A program made the translations under genes and the position numbers. Positions 36,337 to 45,439 of a stretch of DNA of 64,000 nt are shown here, piece by piece. Position 1 is the stretch's first letter. Each line of letters starts with the position of its first letter. Source of the stretch: JAPSGB01 sp963775185 (lineage in GTDB: Bacteria; Myxococcota_A; Polyangia; Polyangiales; Polyangiaceae); NCBI GenBank assembly GCA_963775185.1, contig CAVZIE010000006.1:1-64000 (forward strand), written 5' to 3'. The notes below the pieces were generated by a model. That model searched no databases, had not been told where the DNA came from, and saw nothing but the letters and a program-made list of their open reading frames with translations.

Positions 36337-38075
36337 TCTCCGACGAGCGGCGTGCTCGAGGTGCAGCTTCCGGTTCCGCAGCCCGCGATCGGCGCACCGG
36401 CGCAGGAGCCGGCGCTGTTGCAGACGTCGTTCTGCGTGCAAGCGATGCCGTCGTTGCAGAGCGTGCCCGGCGTCTTCGGGACCAGGGGAAAGTCGTGCGT
36501 GCTCTCGTTGCAGGCGCCGTAACTCGCACACGAGCCGGGATCCGCGGGCGGCGAGGGAACGTTCGTGGTGACGCATCCGCGCGCGTCCGCCTGGCCGCCG
36601 GGCTGGCACAGCTCCACGCCGGTACACCACTTGCCGTCGTCGCACGCGGTATCGTCCGGCGCGTGTGCGGCAAAGCCGCTGGCGCAGCTGTCGACCGTGC
36701 AGTCCAGGCCATCGTCGGGAACCAGGCTGTCGTCCGGCGGCGCGATGCAGCCCTGGACGCTGTCGCAGCTGTCGGCGGTACACGGATTCCCATCGTCGCA
36801 AACGCGCGGGCTGCCCACGGAGCACGTGCCGCTCTGGCACGTCTGGCCGACCAGGCACAACGACGTCTGGCACGTCGTACCGTCGGTGAGCGCCGTGTGC
36901 TCACAAGCCCCGCCGACCAGCGCGTCCGTCGTGCACGGATTCGCGTCGTCGCAGTCCGGCGTGTAGCACTCCGCGGCGCCGGCGACGACGTGGCACGCCT
37001 GGTTCGACGCCAGGCACGGATCGGGCGTGCACGGGTCGTCACTGCATCCGCCGGCGCCATCCGGGTGGAAGCCCGCATCGCAGGCGCAAGTGAACGCGCT
37101 GCCCTGCGCCGTACACGACGTCTGGTTCGCACCGGTACAGGGATTGGGCGAGCACGGATCACTGGTGCAGGCGCCGGCGCCGTCATCGTGGTAGCCCGCC
37201 GTGGCGTCGCATTGGTCACAGGCCGTACCTGCGTAGCCAGTGTCGCAGGCGCACTGCACCACGCCGAGAACGACGCTGCACGCGCCGTGCCCGGCGCAGC
37301 TGCCGGCGCTGCACGTCTCGTCGACGACGCAGGCGCCGCCGGCGCCGTGATATCCCGGATCGCACTCGCACGACGGTGTGCCGGCGGTGGAGACGCAGGT
37401 CGTCTTGTGCGCCTCGGTGCACGCGTTCGGGATGCACGGATTGCTCGTGCAGCCGCCCTGACCATCGTCGTGGTAGCCGCCCACGGCGTCGCACTGGTCG
37501 CACGCCGTGCCGCTCCAGCCGCTGTCACACGTGCACACCGTCGCGCCGCTCTTGTCGTCGCAGGCGCCGTGCCCGGCGCAGCTGTTCGCGCCGCAAGTGG
37601 TGTCGACAACGCAGGCGCCACCGTCGTCGTGGGTGCCCGCCTTGCATGCGCAGCTGGCACTGCCCGCGGCCGCGACGCAGGTCCGGTCCGGATCGAGACA
37701 CGGGCTCGGCGTACACGGGTCGTTGCTGCAGCCACCCTTGCCGTCGGCGTGGTAACCGCCGGCGCTGTCGCACGCATCGCAGCTCGCGCCGCCCCAGCCG
37801 GGCTCGCACGTGCACACCTCCGCGGCGTCGCACTGGCCGTGCACGCAGCTCGCACTCGTACAACCCTGGTCCAGCGCGCAGCCGCCGTCCGCGGAGTGCG
37901 ACCCGTCCGGACACGCGTCGGACGCGGGAGCGTCGGCCGGCGCGTCGGCAGCCGCGTCCGCGCCGGCGTCGGGCTTCGCCGAGGAGCTGGCATCGCCGCT
38001 GTCGCCACAGCCGGTGAGCGTCAGCAACGCGACAATCGCGATCCAGATTGAAACGACGGGCGAAAAGCGAGCCAT
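34230..38075 (-). CDS. Giant surface lipoprotein with EGF-like modules and six 118-residue repeats
   Basis: 1281 residues, ATG at 38075. The signal peptide ends in LLTLTGC, then an Asp/Ala linker. Residues ~55-570 are Cys-rich, with EGF-like units (CAGHGACDDKSGATVCTC, CDSGWSGTACDQC) alternating with GYHDDGxGGCxxxPC units, then MopE-type Cys segments (CDDGNPCTADSCD). From residue ~580 to the end come six tandem 118-residue repeats, each ITLGGAALPSTNTNYDGADI to GYRLLKQNVVIAPGAVTLDL, nearly identical and probably beta-sandwich folds of the carboxypeptidase-regulatory type. It is likely an adhesin or surface-fibre protein. The last unit is diverged and ends in ILVPCGAVQ. Confidence 0.85.
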   Translation of the reverse strand: MARFSPVVSIWIAIVALLTLTGCGDSGDASSSAKPDAGADAAADAPADAPASDACPDGSHSADGGCALDQGCTSASCVHGQCDAAEVCTCEPGWGGASCDACDSAGGYHADGKGGCSNDPCTPSPCLDPDRTCVAAAGSASCACKAGTHDDGGACVVDTTCGANSCAGHGACDDKSGATVCTCDSGWSGTACDQCDAVGGYHDDGQGGCTSNPCIPNACTEAHKTTCVSTAGTPSCECDPGYHGAGGACVVDETCSAGSCAGHGACSVVLGVVQCACDTGYAGTACDQCDATAGYHDDGAGACTSDPCSPNPCTGANQTSCTAQGSAFTCACDAGFHPDGAGGCSDDPCTPDPCLASNQACHVVAGAAECYTPDCDDANPCTTDALVGGACEHTALTDGTTCQTSLCLVGQTCQSGTCSVGSPRVCDDGNPCTADSCDSVQGCIAPPDDSLVPDDGLDCTVDSCASGFAAHAPDDTACDDGKWCTGVELCQPGGQADARGCVTTNVPSPPADPGSCASYGACNESTHDFPLVPKTPGTLCNDGIACTQNDVCNSAGSCAGAPIAGCGTGSCTSSTPLVGDVDIPVAAVSGVLTLGGVALPSTNTNYDGADIYLVAKDTGAAHYIGGYSYQYQSSGNYTLRTGTYGGKVLAGVYDVLYRRYWDGTYNTVSRTTASETHVAGYRYLKRDVVLGSGADKLDLDIPVSTVSGSITLGGAALPSTNTNYDGADIYLVAKDTGAAHYIGGYSYQYQSSGNYTLRTGTYGGKVLAGTYDVLYRRYWDSTYNTVSRTTASETHVAGYRLLKQNVVIAPGAVTLDLDIPVSTVGGTITLGGAALPSTNTNYDGADIYLVAKDTGAAHYIGGYSYQYQSSGNYTLRTGTYGGKVLAGTYDVLYRRYWDSTYNTVSRTTASETHVAGYRLLKQNVVIAPGAVTLDLDIPASTVGGTITLGGAALPSTNTNYDGADIYLVAKDTGAAHYIGGYSYQYQSSGNYTLRTGTYGGKVLAGTYDVLYRRYWDSTYNTVSRTTASETHVAGYRLLKQNVVIAPGAVTLDLDIPVSTVSGSITLGGAALPSTNTNYDGADIYLVAKDTGAAHYIGGYSYQYQSSGNYTLRTGTYGGKVLAGTYDVLYRRYWDSTYNTVSRTTASETHVAGYRLLKQNVVIAPGAVTLDLDIPVSTVGGTITLGGAALPSTNTNYDGADIYLVAKDTGAAHYIGGYSYQYQSSGNYTLRTGTYGGKVLAGNYDVLYRRYWDSTYNTVSRTLLTDTHVAGYRILVPCGAVQ

Positions 38076-38120
38076 GGCAGCGACAACAAGGTCGCATGGC
38101 CCCGCGCAGGCGTCACGCGG

Positions 38121-38141
38121 GATACCGCGCCGGACCAGCAG
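38121..38141 (-). repeat. Repeat A copy 10
   Basis: GATACCGCGCCGGACCAGCA between the start of the giant lipoprotein gene and the end of pntB; reverse orientation with one core change. Confidence 0.7.
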
Positions 38142-38147
38142 CAGCGC

Positions 38148-39572
38148 CTATTCGGCGGCCTTCGCGGCGAGGCCGCTCCGGAGGTCGCCGAGGATCGCGT
38201 CGACGTTCTTCTTGGCGTCGCCGAACAGCATGCGCGTGTTCTCTTTGTAGAACAGCGGGTTATCCACGCCGGCGTAGCCCGCCGCCATGCTGCGCTTCAT
38301 GACGATGCTGGTCTTGGCGTTCCAGACTTCCAACACCGGCATGCCGTAGATCGGGCTCGACGGATCCTCGAGAGCGCCCGGGTTGACGATGTCGTTGGCG
38401 CCGATCACGAGCACCACGTCCGTCTCGGGGAAATCCGCGTTGATCTCCTCCATCTCGAGCACGATGTCGTAGGGCACCTTCGCCTCGGCGAGCAGCACGT
38501 TCATGTGGCCGGGCAAGCGACCCGCGACGGGATGGATCGCGAAGCGTACCTTCGCGCCCTTCTCGCGCAGCAGCTGGGCGACCTCGTACAGCGGATACTG
38601 GGCGTGCGCGACGGCCATGCCGTAGCCCGGCACGATCACGACGCTCTTCGCGTCCATCAAGAGCTCCGCCGTCTCGGGCGCGGTGATCGGCGTCACGGTG
38701 CCCGCTTGCTCGGCCGCGCCCGCGGCGGGCTTCGCGCCCTCGGAGGCGCCGAAACCGCCGAAGATCACGCTCACGATCGAGCGGTTCATGGCCTTGCACA
38801 TGATGAAGCTGAGGATCGCGCCGCTGGACCCGACGAGCGCGCCGGTGATGATCAAGAGATCGTTCGACAGCATGAAGCCGGCGGCGGCGGCGGCCCAGCC
38901 CGAGTAGCTGTTCAGCATCGACACGACGACGGGCATGTCCGCGCCGCCGATGGCCATCACCAGGTGCACGCCGAGCACGGCGGCGAGCGCCGTCATCACG
39001 CCGAGCGGGACGATCCCTACGTTGACCGGCGCGCCGAGGAAGCGCGCACCCATCCACAGGCTCACTGCGACCATCGCCAGGTTCAGCCAGTGACGGCCCG
39101 GCAGCATCAGCGGCTTGCTGCGGATCAGTCCCTGCAGCTTGCCGAACGCCACGATCGAGCCGGTAAAGGTGATGGCGCCGATGAACACGCCGACGAAGAT
39201 CTCCACTTCGTGGATCGTGAGCTCCACGCCGGTGAGCTGATGCGTCGTGTCGAGATAGCTCGCGAAGCCGACCAACACCGCCGCCGCGCCGACGAAGCTG
39301 TGCAGTGCCGCGACGAGCTGCGGCATGTTGGTCATCTCCACGCGCGCGGCGAGCACGGCACCGATGCTGGCGCCGATGGCGACCGCCACGCCGAGCAAGG
39401 CGTAACCGTGCACGCGCGCCACGCCGGTGGTCGCGACCAGCGCGATCAGCATGCCGATCATGCCGAACACGTTGCCGCGCCGGGCAGTGGTCTGCTGTGA
39501 CAGACCGCCCAGGCTCAAGATGAACAGCACGCCGGCGGCGATGTACGCGACAGTGATCAGGCTCGGAGGCAT
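38148..39572 (-). CDS. pntB: NAD(P) transhydrogenase subunit beta
   Basis: 474 residues, ATG at 39572, the normal PntB length. The N-terminal half has about eight or nine membrane helices (VAYIAAGVLFILSLGGLSQQ, GALVGSSGAILSFIMCKAMN), and the C-terminal ~180 residues are the NADP(H)-binding domain III: VVIVPGYGMAVAHAQYPLYE, RFAIHPVAGRLPGHMNVLLA, DVVLVIGANDIVNPGALEDP and YAGVDNPLFYKENTRMLFGD. It couples hydride transfer from NADH to NADP+ to inward proton flow. It follows pntA by four bases on the same strand. Confidence 0.95.
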   Translation of the reverse strand: MPPSLITVAYIAAGVLFILSLGGLSQQTTARRGNVFGMIGMLIALVATTGVARVHGYALLGVAVAIGASIGAVLAARVEMTNMPQLVAALHSFVGAAAVLVGFASYLDTTHQLTGVELTIHEVEIFVGVFIGAITFTGSIVAFGKLQGLIRSKPLMLPGRHWLNLAMVAVSLWMGARFLGAPVNVGIVPLGVMTALAAVLGVHLVMAIGGADMPVVVSMLNSYSGWAAAAAGFMLSNDLLIITGALVGSSGAILSFIMCKAMNRSIVSVIFGGFGASEGAKPAAGAAEQAGTVTPITAPETAELLMDAKSVVIVPGYGMAVAHAQYPLYEVAQLLREKGAKVRFAIHPVAGRLPGHMNVLLAEAKVPYDIVLEMEEINADFPETDVVLVIGANDIVNPGALEDPSSPIYGMPVLEVWNAKTSIVMKRSMAAGYAGVDNPLFYKENTRMLFGDAKKNVDAILGDLRSGLAAKAAE

Positions 39573-39576
39573 CGCA

Positions 39577-41148
39577 TCACCGCCTGAACATCCGCAGCAT
39601 GCGCTGGGTCACGAGGAAACCGCCGCTGATATTGATGGTCGCGAGCAGCACCGCGGCGGCGCCGAGCACCGTCACGACGGTCAGCGTGTTCGCGCCGAGC
39701 TCCAGCATGCCGCCGATCAGGATGATGCCGCTGATGGCGTTGGTCACGCTCATCAGCGGCGTGTGCAGCGCCGGCGTCACGTTCCAGACCACCTGCCAGC
39801 CGATGAAGACCGCGAGCACGAACACGGTGAAGTGCGCCAGGAACTCGTGCGGGGCGACCATGCCCAGGCCGAACAGCGCGAGCGCCACGACGCCCAGGAA
39901 GACCGCGGTGCCGACGCCGGACGACGCCTTGTGCTCGTCCTTGCCCGGCGGTTGGTGCGCCACCGGCGGCGGCGGCCTGCTGAGCTTCGGCGCGGGCCTG
40001 TCCGGCGCTGCCTTCGGTGGCGGCGGCGGCCACATCAGCTCGCCGTCGAGCAGAACGAGCGCGCCGCGCACGACGTCGTCCTCCAGATCGACGTGCCAGT
40101 TCGCGGCGCCGCCCATGTCCGCGAGCAGGTGATACAGGTTGTTGCTGTAGAGCTCGCTCGCGGTCGGAGCCAAGCGGCTCGGCAGGTCGACGTAGCCGAT
40201 GATCGTGACGTCACCGTAGCGCGTCACGTCCTGGGGCTTGGTGGCGGCACAGTTGCCGCCGTTCTCCGCGGCCAGGTCCACGATCACCGAGCCCGGCTTC
40301 ATGCTCTCCACCATCTCCTTGGTGATGAGCACCGGGGCGGGCTTGCCGGGGATGAGCGCGGTCGTGATGATGATGTCGACGTCTTTCGCCTGCTCGGCAA
40401 AGAGCTTCATCTCCGCGTCGATGAACTCCTTGCTCATGGTCTTCGCGTAGCCGCCCTCCCCCGAGCCGTCCTCCTTGAAGGTCAGCTCGAGGAAGTCCGC
40501 GCCCATGCTCTTGACCTGCTCCTTGACCGCCGGCCGCGTGTCGAAGGCCCGCACGATCGCGCCGAGACCGCGCGCTGCGCCGATCGCCGCGAGGCCCGCC
40601 ACGCCGGCACCGATCACCAGCACCTTGGCCGGCGGCACCTTGCCGGCCGCCGTCATCTGCCCGGTGAAGAAGCGCCCGAAGAAGCTCGCCGCTTCGATCA
40701 CCGCGCGATAGCCGGCGATGTTCGCCATGCTGCTGAGCGCGTCCATCTTCTGCGCGCGCGTGATGCGCGGCACCTGGTCGATGGCGATGACCGTGGCCTT
40801 GCGCTCGGCCAGCTTCTCGATCAGCTCCGAGCTCTTCGCCGGCCACAGGAAGCTGATGAGGACCGTGCCCTCGTGCATCAGCTCCGTCTCGTGGCGGCTG
40901 CGGTTCGCGTCCAGCTCCGGCGGCCGGACCTTGAGCACGACGTCGGACTGCTGCCAGATCTCCTCCGCGCCGGGCACGATCGTCGCGCCGACCTCCTCGT
41001 AGGCCGAATCGTGGAACGAGGCGCCGTCTCCCGCGCCCGCCTCGACCAGGACCTCGAAGCCAAGCTTCCGCAGGCGTATCGTGGTGTTCGGCGTCGCCGC
41101 GACGCGTCGCTCGCCGACGTGGATTTCTCGGGGGATTCCGACTTTCAT
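39577..41148 (-). CDS. pntA: NAD(P) transhydrogenase subunit alpha (fused)
   Basis: 523 residues, ATG at 41148. Residues ~1-370 form the NAD(H)-binding domain I (MKVGIPREIHVGERRVAATP, VLVIGAGVAGLAAIGAARGL, GSVIVDLAAENGGN). A Pro/Ala/Lys linker (WPPPPPKAAPDRPAPKLSRP) follows, then three or four helices of domain II (GTAVFLGVVALALFGLGMVA, ITFVVLAVFIGWQVVWNVTP-like, LMSVTNAISGIILIGGML). This is the E. coli-type full-length PntA, not the split PntAA/PntAB form. It is the first gene of a pntAB unit. Confidence 0.95.
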   Translation of the reverse strand: MKVGIPREIHVGERRVAATPNTTIRLRKLGFEVLVEAGAGDGASFHDSAYEEVGATIVPGAEEIWQQSDVVLKVRPPELDANRSRHETELMHEGTVLISFLWPAKSSELIEKLAERKATVIAIDQVPRITRAQKMDALSSMANIAGYRAVIEAASFFGRFFTGQMTAAGKVPPAKVLVIGAGVAGLAAIGAARGLGAIVRAFDTRPAVKEQVKSMGADFLELTFKEDGSGEGGYAKTMSKEFIDAEMKLFAEQAKDVDIIITTALIPGKPAPVLITKEMVESMKPGSVIVDLAAENGGNCAATKPQDVTRYGDVTIIGYVDLPSRLAPTASELYSNNLYHLLADMGGAANWHVDLEDDVVRGALVLLDGELMWPPPPPKAAPDRPAPKLSRPPPPVAHQPPGKDEHKASSGVGTAVFLGVVALALFGLGMVAPHEFLAHFTVFVLAVFIGWQVVWNVTPALHTPLMSVTNAISGIILIGGMLELGANTLTVVTVLGAAAVLLATINISGGFLVTQRMLRMFRR

Positions 41149-41248
41149 AAGCGAACCAGGCTACGGGTCGGGGTCTTCCATAGCGCAATTCCGCCGTCCG
41201 CGGGGCCCGGCGGTGCCCGCGCCTGTCATCGCTTAGCCCACGCGGGTT

Positions 41249-41854
41249 TCAAGGGCCTGATTGCCGGTCCGGCGCGGTATCCCCCGGGCCGCGCTGGCAG
41301 TACACGAGCTCGCCGGCGACGTGATCCGGGTCGCTGCCGCCACGGAGAAACCCGCGGCCCACGCCCACCGCGTGCGGCAGCCCGTCGGACTCGGCAACCA
41401 GGTTGCACCAGCGCGCGAGGTTCCGGTGCGCACCGCTGCCCCGGCGCGGAAAAGCGTAGGCCGGCCAGCTCTGCCCCATCGGAACGCACGCCCACGCGTT
41501 GCGTCCCATCAGCGCCGGAAGCGGCGGGCACGCGCCGACGTCCACGCCGACGAGCTCTACGCGACGGCGGGCCTCGGCCAGCGCGGCACGCCGGGCGACC
41601 ATCGGCGCGAGCGCGGCGCGGCGCGCGCTCGCCTGTGCCAGCCGTTGCGTCGCGTCGCCGGCGCCACCCGCGGCGCGGCAGTGCGCTTCCGCCTCGACCA
41701 GGATGCCATGCTCTTCCTCGAGCGATCCGGCGTGGCCGGCGCGGTCGAGCAGCACCTGGCACAGGGCGAGCTCCTGTTGCTCCTCGCGCGACGCGCAGCC
41801 GCTGCCCACGAGCAGCAGCAAGGCCGTCACCCACCCTCCCCGCGCCACCGACAC
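41249..41854 (-). CDS. Lipoprotein, C-terminus encoded by repeat A
   Basis: 201 residues from GTG 41854 (VSVARGGWVTALLLLVGSGC), whose lipobox gives Cys20. A helical region follows (EEQQELALCQVLLDRAGHAG, ATQRLAQASARRAALAPMVA), then a domain with SWPAYAFPRRGSG, ARWCNLVAESDGLPHAV and GELVYCQRGPG. The last residues DTAPDRQSGP come from repeat A and the stop lies just past it. The original C-terminus may have been shorter. Function unknown. It is divergent from the sigma-54 regulator gene. Confidence 0.65.
   Translation of the reverse strand: MSVARGGWVTALLLLVGSGCASREEQQELALCQVLLDRAGHAGSLEEEHGILVEAEAHCRAAGGAGDATQRLAQASARRAALAPMVARRAALAEARRRVELVGVDVGACPPLPALMGRNAWACVPMGQSWPAYAFPRRGSGAHRNLARWCNLVAESDGLPHAVGVGRGFLRGGSDPDHVAGELVYCQRGPGDTAPDRQSGP
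41259..41282 (+). repeat. Repeat A copy 11, at the end of a lipoprotein gene
   Basis: GATTGCCGGTCCGGCGCGGT; on the coding strand it gives DTAPDRQS as the C-terminal tail. Confidence 0.85.
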
Positions 41855-42044
41855 GCGCGAACCATGCGCGCCGGCGGCAAGCGCCGCAAGCCGCGGCGCC
41901 GACGCGCGCCGGCACGAGCCTGCGCGGCTACGGATCGACGCGGGCACCGCCCCCCCGCGCCCAGAACCGACGGGCATCGCTTGCCCCGCTGCGCCGGCGG
42001 ATCCACATCGGTGCTGTTTCTGGCATCGTCGGAAACACAAGCCG

Positions 42045-43472
<1,428 letters not shown>

Positions 43473-45311
43473 GTGCCCGCGACGGGGGAAGGCTCCGCGT
43501 TCGCCCGGATCTTGATCGGCACGGGCATCGCGCTGCTCGTGATCGTCGCGTTGGTCGCCCGCGTGATGCTGGGCGGCGCGACGCCCGCGCCCGCCGTCGC
43601 GAAGGCCAGCGGCGCGCCGACGCCGACGGATCGCTGCGTGGTCTGCCACGACAAGCCCAGTGAGGACCCAGGCGGCGCGCACGCCGCCGCGCTGATCGGC
43701 TGCGCGAGCTGTCATCTCGGCGATCCGCGCGCCACCACCGCGAAGGCGGCCCACGTCGGCATGGAGCCCGAGCCGGGCGCGCTGTCCAGCGCCGACAAGA
43801 CCTGCGGCAAGTGCCATGGCCGCGAGCTCGACCGCGTGCGGACGTCGCTGATGGCGACGGCGCGCGGCGTGGTCGCCGTCGATCGCTGGGCCTTCGGCGA
43901 GACCGCGACGCCCGACGGCACGCAGACGATGCCGGACGTGCTCGCCGCCGCGAAACCGACGCCCGCTGAAGACCACCTGCGACGACTGTGCGGCGGCTGC
44001 CATCTCGCGTCGCGCAAGGACAACCGCGACGACGCGGTGCGCGGCGTCGGGTCGGGCTGCAGCGCGTGTCACGTGGCCACCGGCGTCGCGACGAACCGCC
44101 ATCCGGGCATCCTGGGCGCGCCGCCGGATCGCCAGTGCCTCGGCTGCCACTCGCGCAGCGCGCGCATCAGCCTGTCGTACCAGGGGCTCGCGGAGGTGTC
44201 CGGGCCCGGCGCCGACAGCTGCCAAGACCCGATCAAGCTGTTCGACGGCCGCGCCGGCTGCCGTCAGGACGACGACGTACATCACCGCGCCGGCATCGCG
44301 TGCACCGACTGCCACCTCCACACGGAGCTGATGGGCGACGGCACGGCGCACTTGCACGCGGAGCAGCAGACCGAGCTCCGCTGCGAGACGTGTCACGGTC
44401 CAACGCGCGACGCGAGCTGGTCCAGGGTGACCGATCCAATCACGCGGGATCTGCTGCGCATCCACAAGCAGCGGCGAGATCCCGACGAGAAGCAGCGCGC
44501 CGGACGGCGCGGCACGCCGGTGTGGAACCTGCGCCCGGAGGCTGGAGGCTGGAAGCTGGAGGCCAAGGCCGGCGGAAGGAGCTGGCCGGTCAGGCCCACG
44601 CCCCGCGACGCCGAGCACGCGCTACGCGGTCACGAGCGGCTCACGTGCAGCGCGTGTCACGCGGCCTGGATCCCCACCTGCACCAGCTGCCACACGAGCT
44701 TCGACCGCGCGAGGCAGCAGTGGGACTTCGGACGCGCGGCGCTCGCGCCGGGCGCGTGGACCGAGACCAACCACGGCATGGGCACCGCGACGCCGGGGCT
44801 GGCTGTGCGCGCGGACGGGCGCATCGCGCCGGCGGCGCCGGGCATGATCGCGACGCTCGACGCGCGCGCCGCGGGCGGGCCGCTCCGCGACCTGCGCGCG
44901 GTCAGCGTGTTCGATCCGCACACCACAGCGACGCGCGCGCGCGACTGCGCGTCGTGCCACGCGTCGTCGAGCGCGCTCGGGCTGGGTGCGGGCGAGCTCG
45001 CGCTCGGCGCGGACGGACCGCGGTTCGCGCCTGCGCACCCCGATCCCGACCGTCCGGGTGTCGCCAGCGACGGCTGGACGCGTCTACTGCCGGCGCGCCC
45101 CGCGACCGGCACGCGCGTCGGCGCGCGCGGGCTCGACGCGCGCGAGCAGCGGCGCGTGCTGCGGGTCGGCGTGTGCGTGCCCTGTCACGACAAGCCGGGC
45201 GACCCCGTGTGGACCGACTTCGAGAGATCGCTCACCCGACTGGCCGCGGGCGGCACGCGCTGCCGCGGAAAGGTCTGGTCCTGGATGAAACGTCGTGTTC
45301 CAGCGGACTGA
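43473..45311 (+). CDS. Membrane-anchored dodecaheme c-type cytochrome
   Basis: 612 residues from GTG 43473, directly after the regulator stop, a zero-base junction. One N-terminal helix (RILIGTGIALLVIVALVARV) anchors it. Twelve CXXCH sites are visible: CVVCH, CASCH, CGKCH, CGGCH, CSACH, CLGCH, CTDCH, CETCH, CSACH, CTSCH, CASCH and CVPCH. Many His residues between them can serve as second ligands, as in multihaem electron conduits. It is probably the quinol-side or periplasmic electron carrier for the molybdoenzyme encoded next, though a role in taking electrons from sulfur compounds is equally possible. No close match to OTR, NrfA or MtrA-type proteins is evident. Confidence 0.85.
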   Translation: MPATGEGSAFARILIGTGIALLVIVALVARVMLGGATPAPAVAKASGAPTPTDRCVVCHDKPSEDPGGAHAAALIGCASCHLGDPRATTAKAAHVGMEPEPGALSSADKTCGKCHGRELDRVRTSLMATARGVVAVDRWAFGETATPDGTQTMPDVLAAAKPTPAEDHLRRLCGGCHLASRKDNRDDAVRGVGSGCSACHVATGVATNRHPGILGAPPDRQCLGCHSRSARISLSYQGLAEVSGPGADSCQDPIKLFDGRAGCRQDDDVHHRAGIACTDCHLHTELMGDGTAHLHAEQQTELRCETCHGPTRDASWSRVTDPITRDLLRIHKQRRDPDEKQRAGRRGTPVWNLRPEAGGWKLEAKAGGRSWPVRPTPRDAEHALRGHERLTCSACHAAWIPTCTSCHTSFDRARQQWDFGRAALAPGAWTETNHGMGTATPGLAVRADGRIAPAAPGMIATLDARAAGGPLRDLRAVSVFDPHTTATRARDCASCHASSSALGLGAGELALGADGPRFAPAHPDPDRPGVASDGWTRLLPARPATGTRVGARGLDAREQRRVLRVGVCVPCHDKPGDPVWTDFERSLTRLAAGGTRCRGKVWSWMKRRVPAD

Positions 45312-45439
45312 AACATTCTGGTTCAATTTGAAACAAACGGTTTTGCGCCAGATTCCACGCCGGACCCACAAACCCATGAAATCCATGTGGTTTATGCTTT
45401 GGCCTGGGGGTTGCTGTCGGTCCACGGCGGAGGCCTTCC
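45312..45439 (+). promoter_or_regulatory. AT-richer gap before the molybdoenzyme gene
   Basis: This 128-base gap is clearly more AT-rich than its surroundings. It contains the near-palindrome GGTTCAATTTGAAAC (45330-45344), repeat A copy 12 and the string TGGTTTATGCTTTGGC (about 45387-45402), which only partly fits a -24/-12 promoter. A promoter for psr-like genes is likely here, but the exact elements are not proven. Confidence 0.35.
45351..45374 (-). repeat. Repeat A copy 12 (diverged)
   Basis: GATTCCACGCCGGACCCACA, reverse orientation, two or three changes in the core. It sits in the gap before the molybdoenzyme gene. Confidence 0.55.

Noticed and set aside
33966..38051. A 1361-codon open frame on the plus strand, antisense to the giant surface lipoprotein
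   Set aside because: It is Arg/Val/Ala-rich, repeats with the sense gene and has no motif, while the minus frame has a signal peptide, EGF-like Cys patterns and clear domains. Long antisense frames are expected at this GC content.
40000..40060. APDRP peptide in the PntA linker as another repeat A copy
   Set aside because: The DNA does not match the core beyond a few bases (GCGCCGGACAGGCCCG), so the similarity is by chance.
45387..45402. Possible -24/-12 sigma-54 promoter TGGTTTATGCTTTGGC
   Set aside because: The -24 GG is present, but the -12 GC is displaced by one base (GG-N10-GG then C), and only a partial match to the consensus is seen. It is mentioned in the gap entry but not called.
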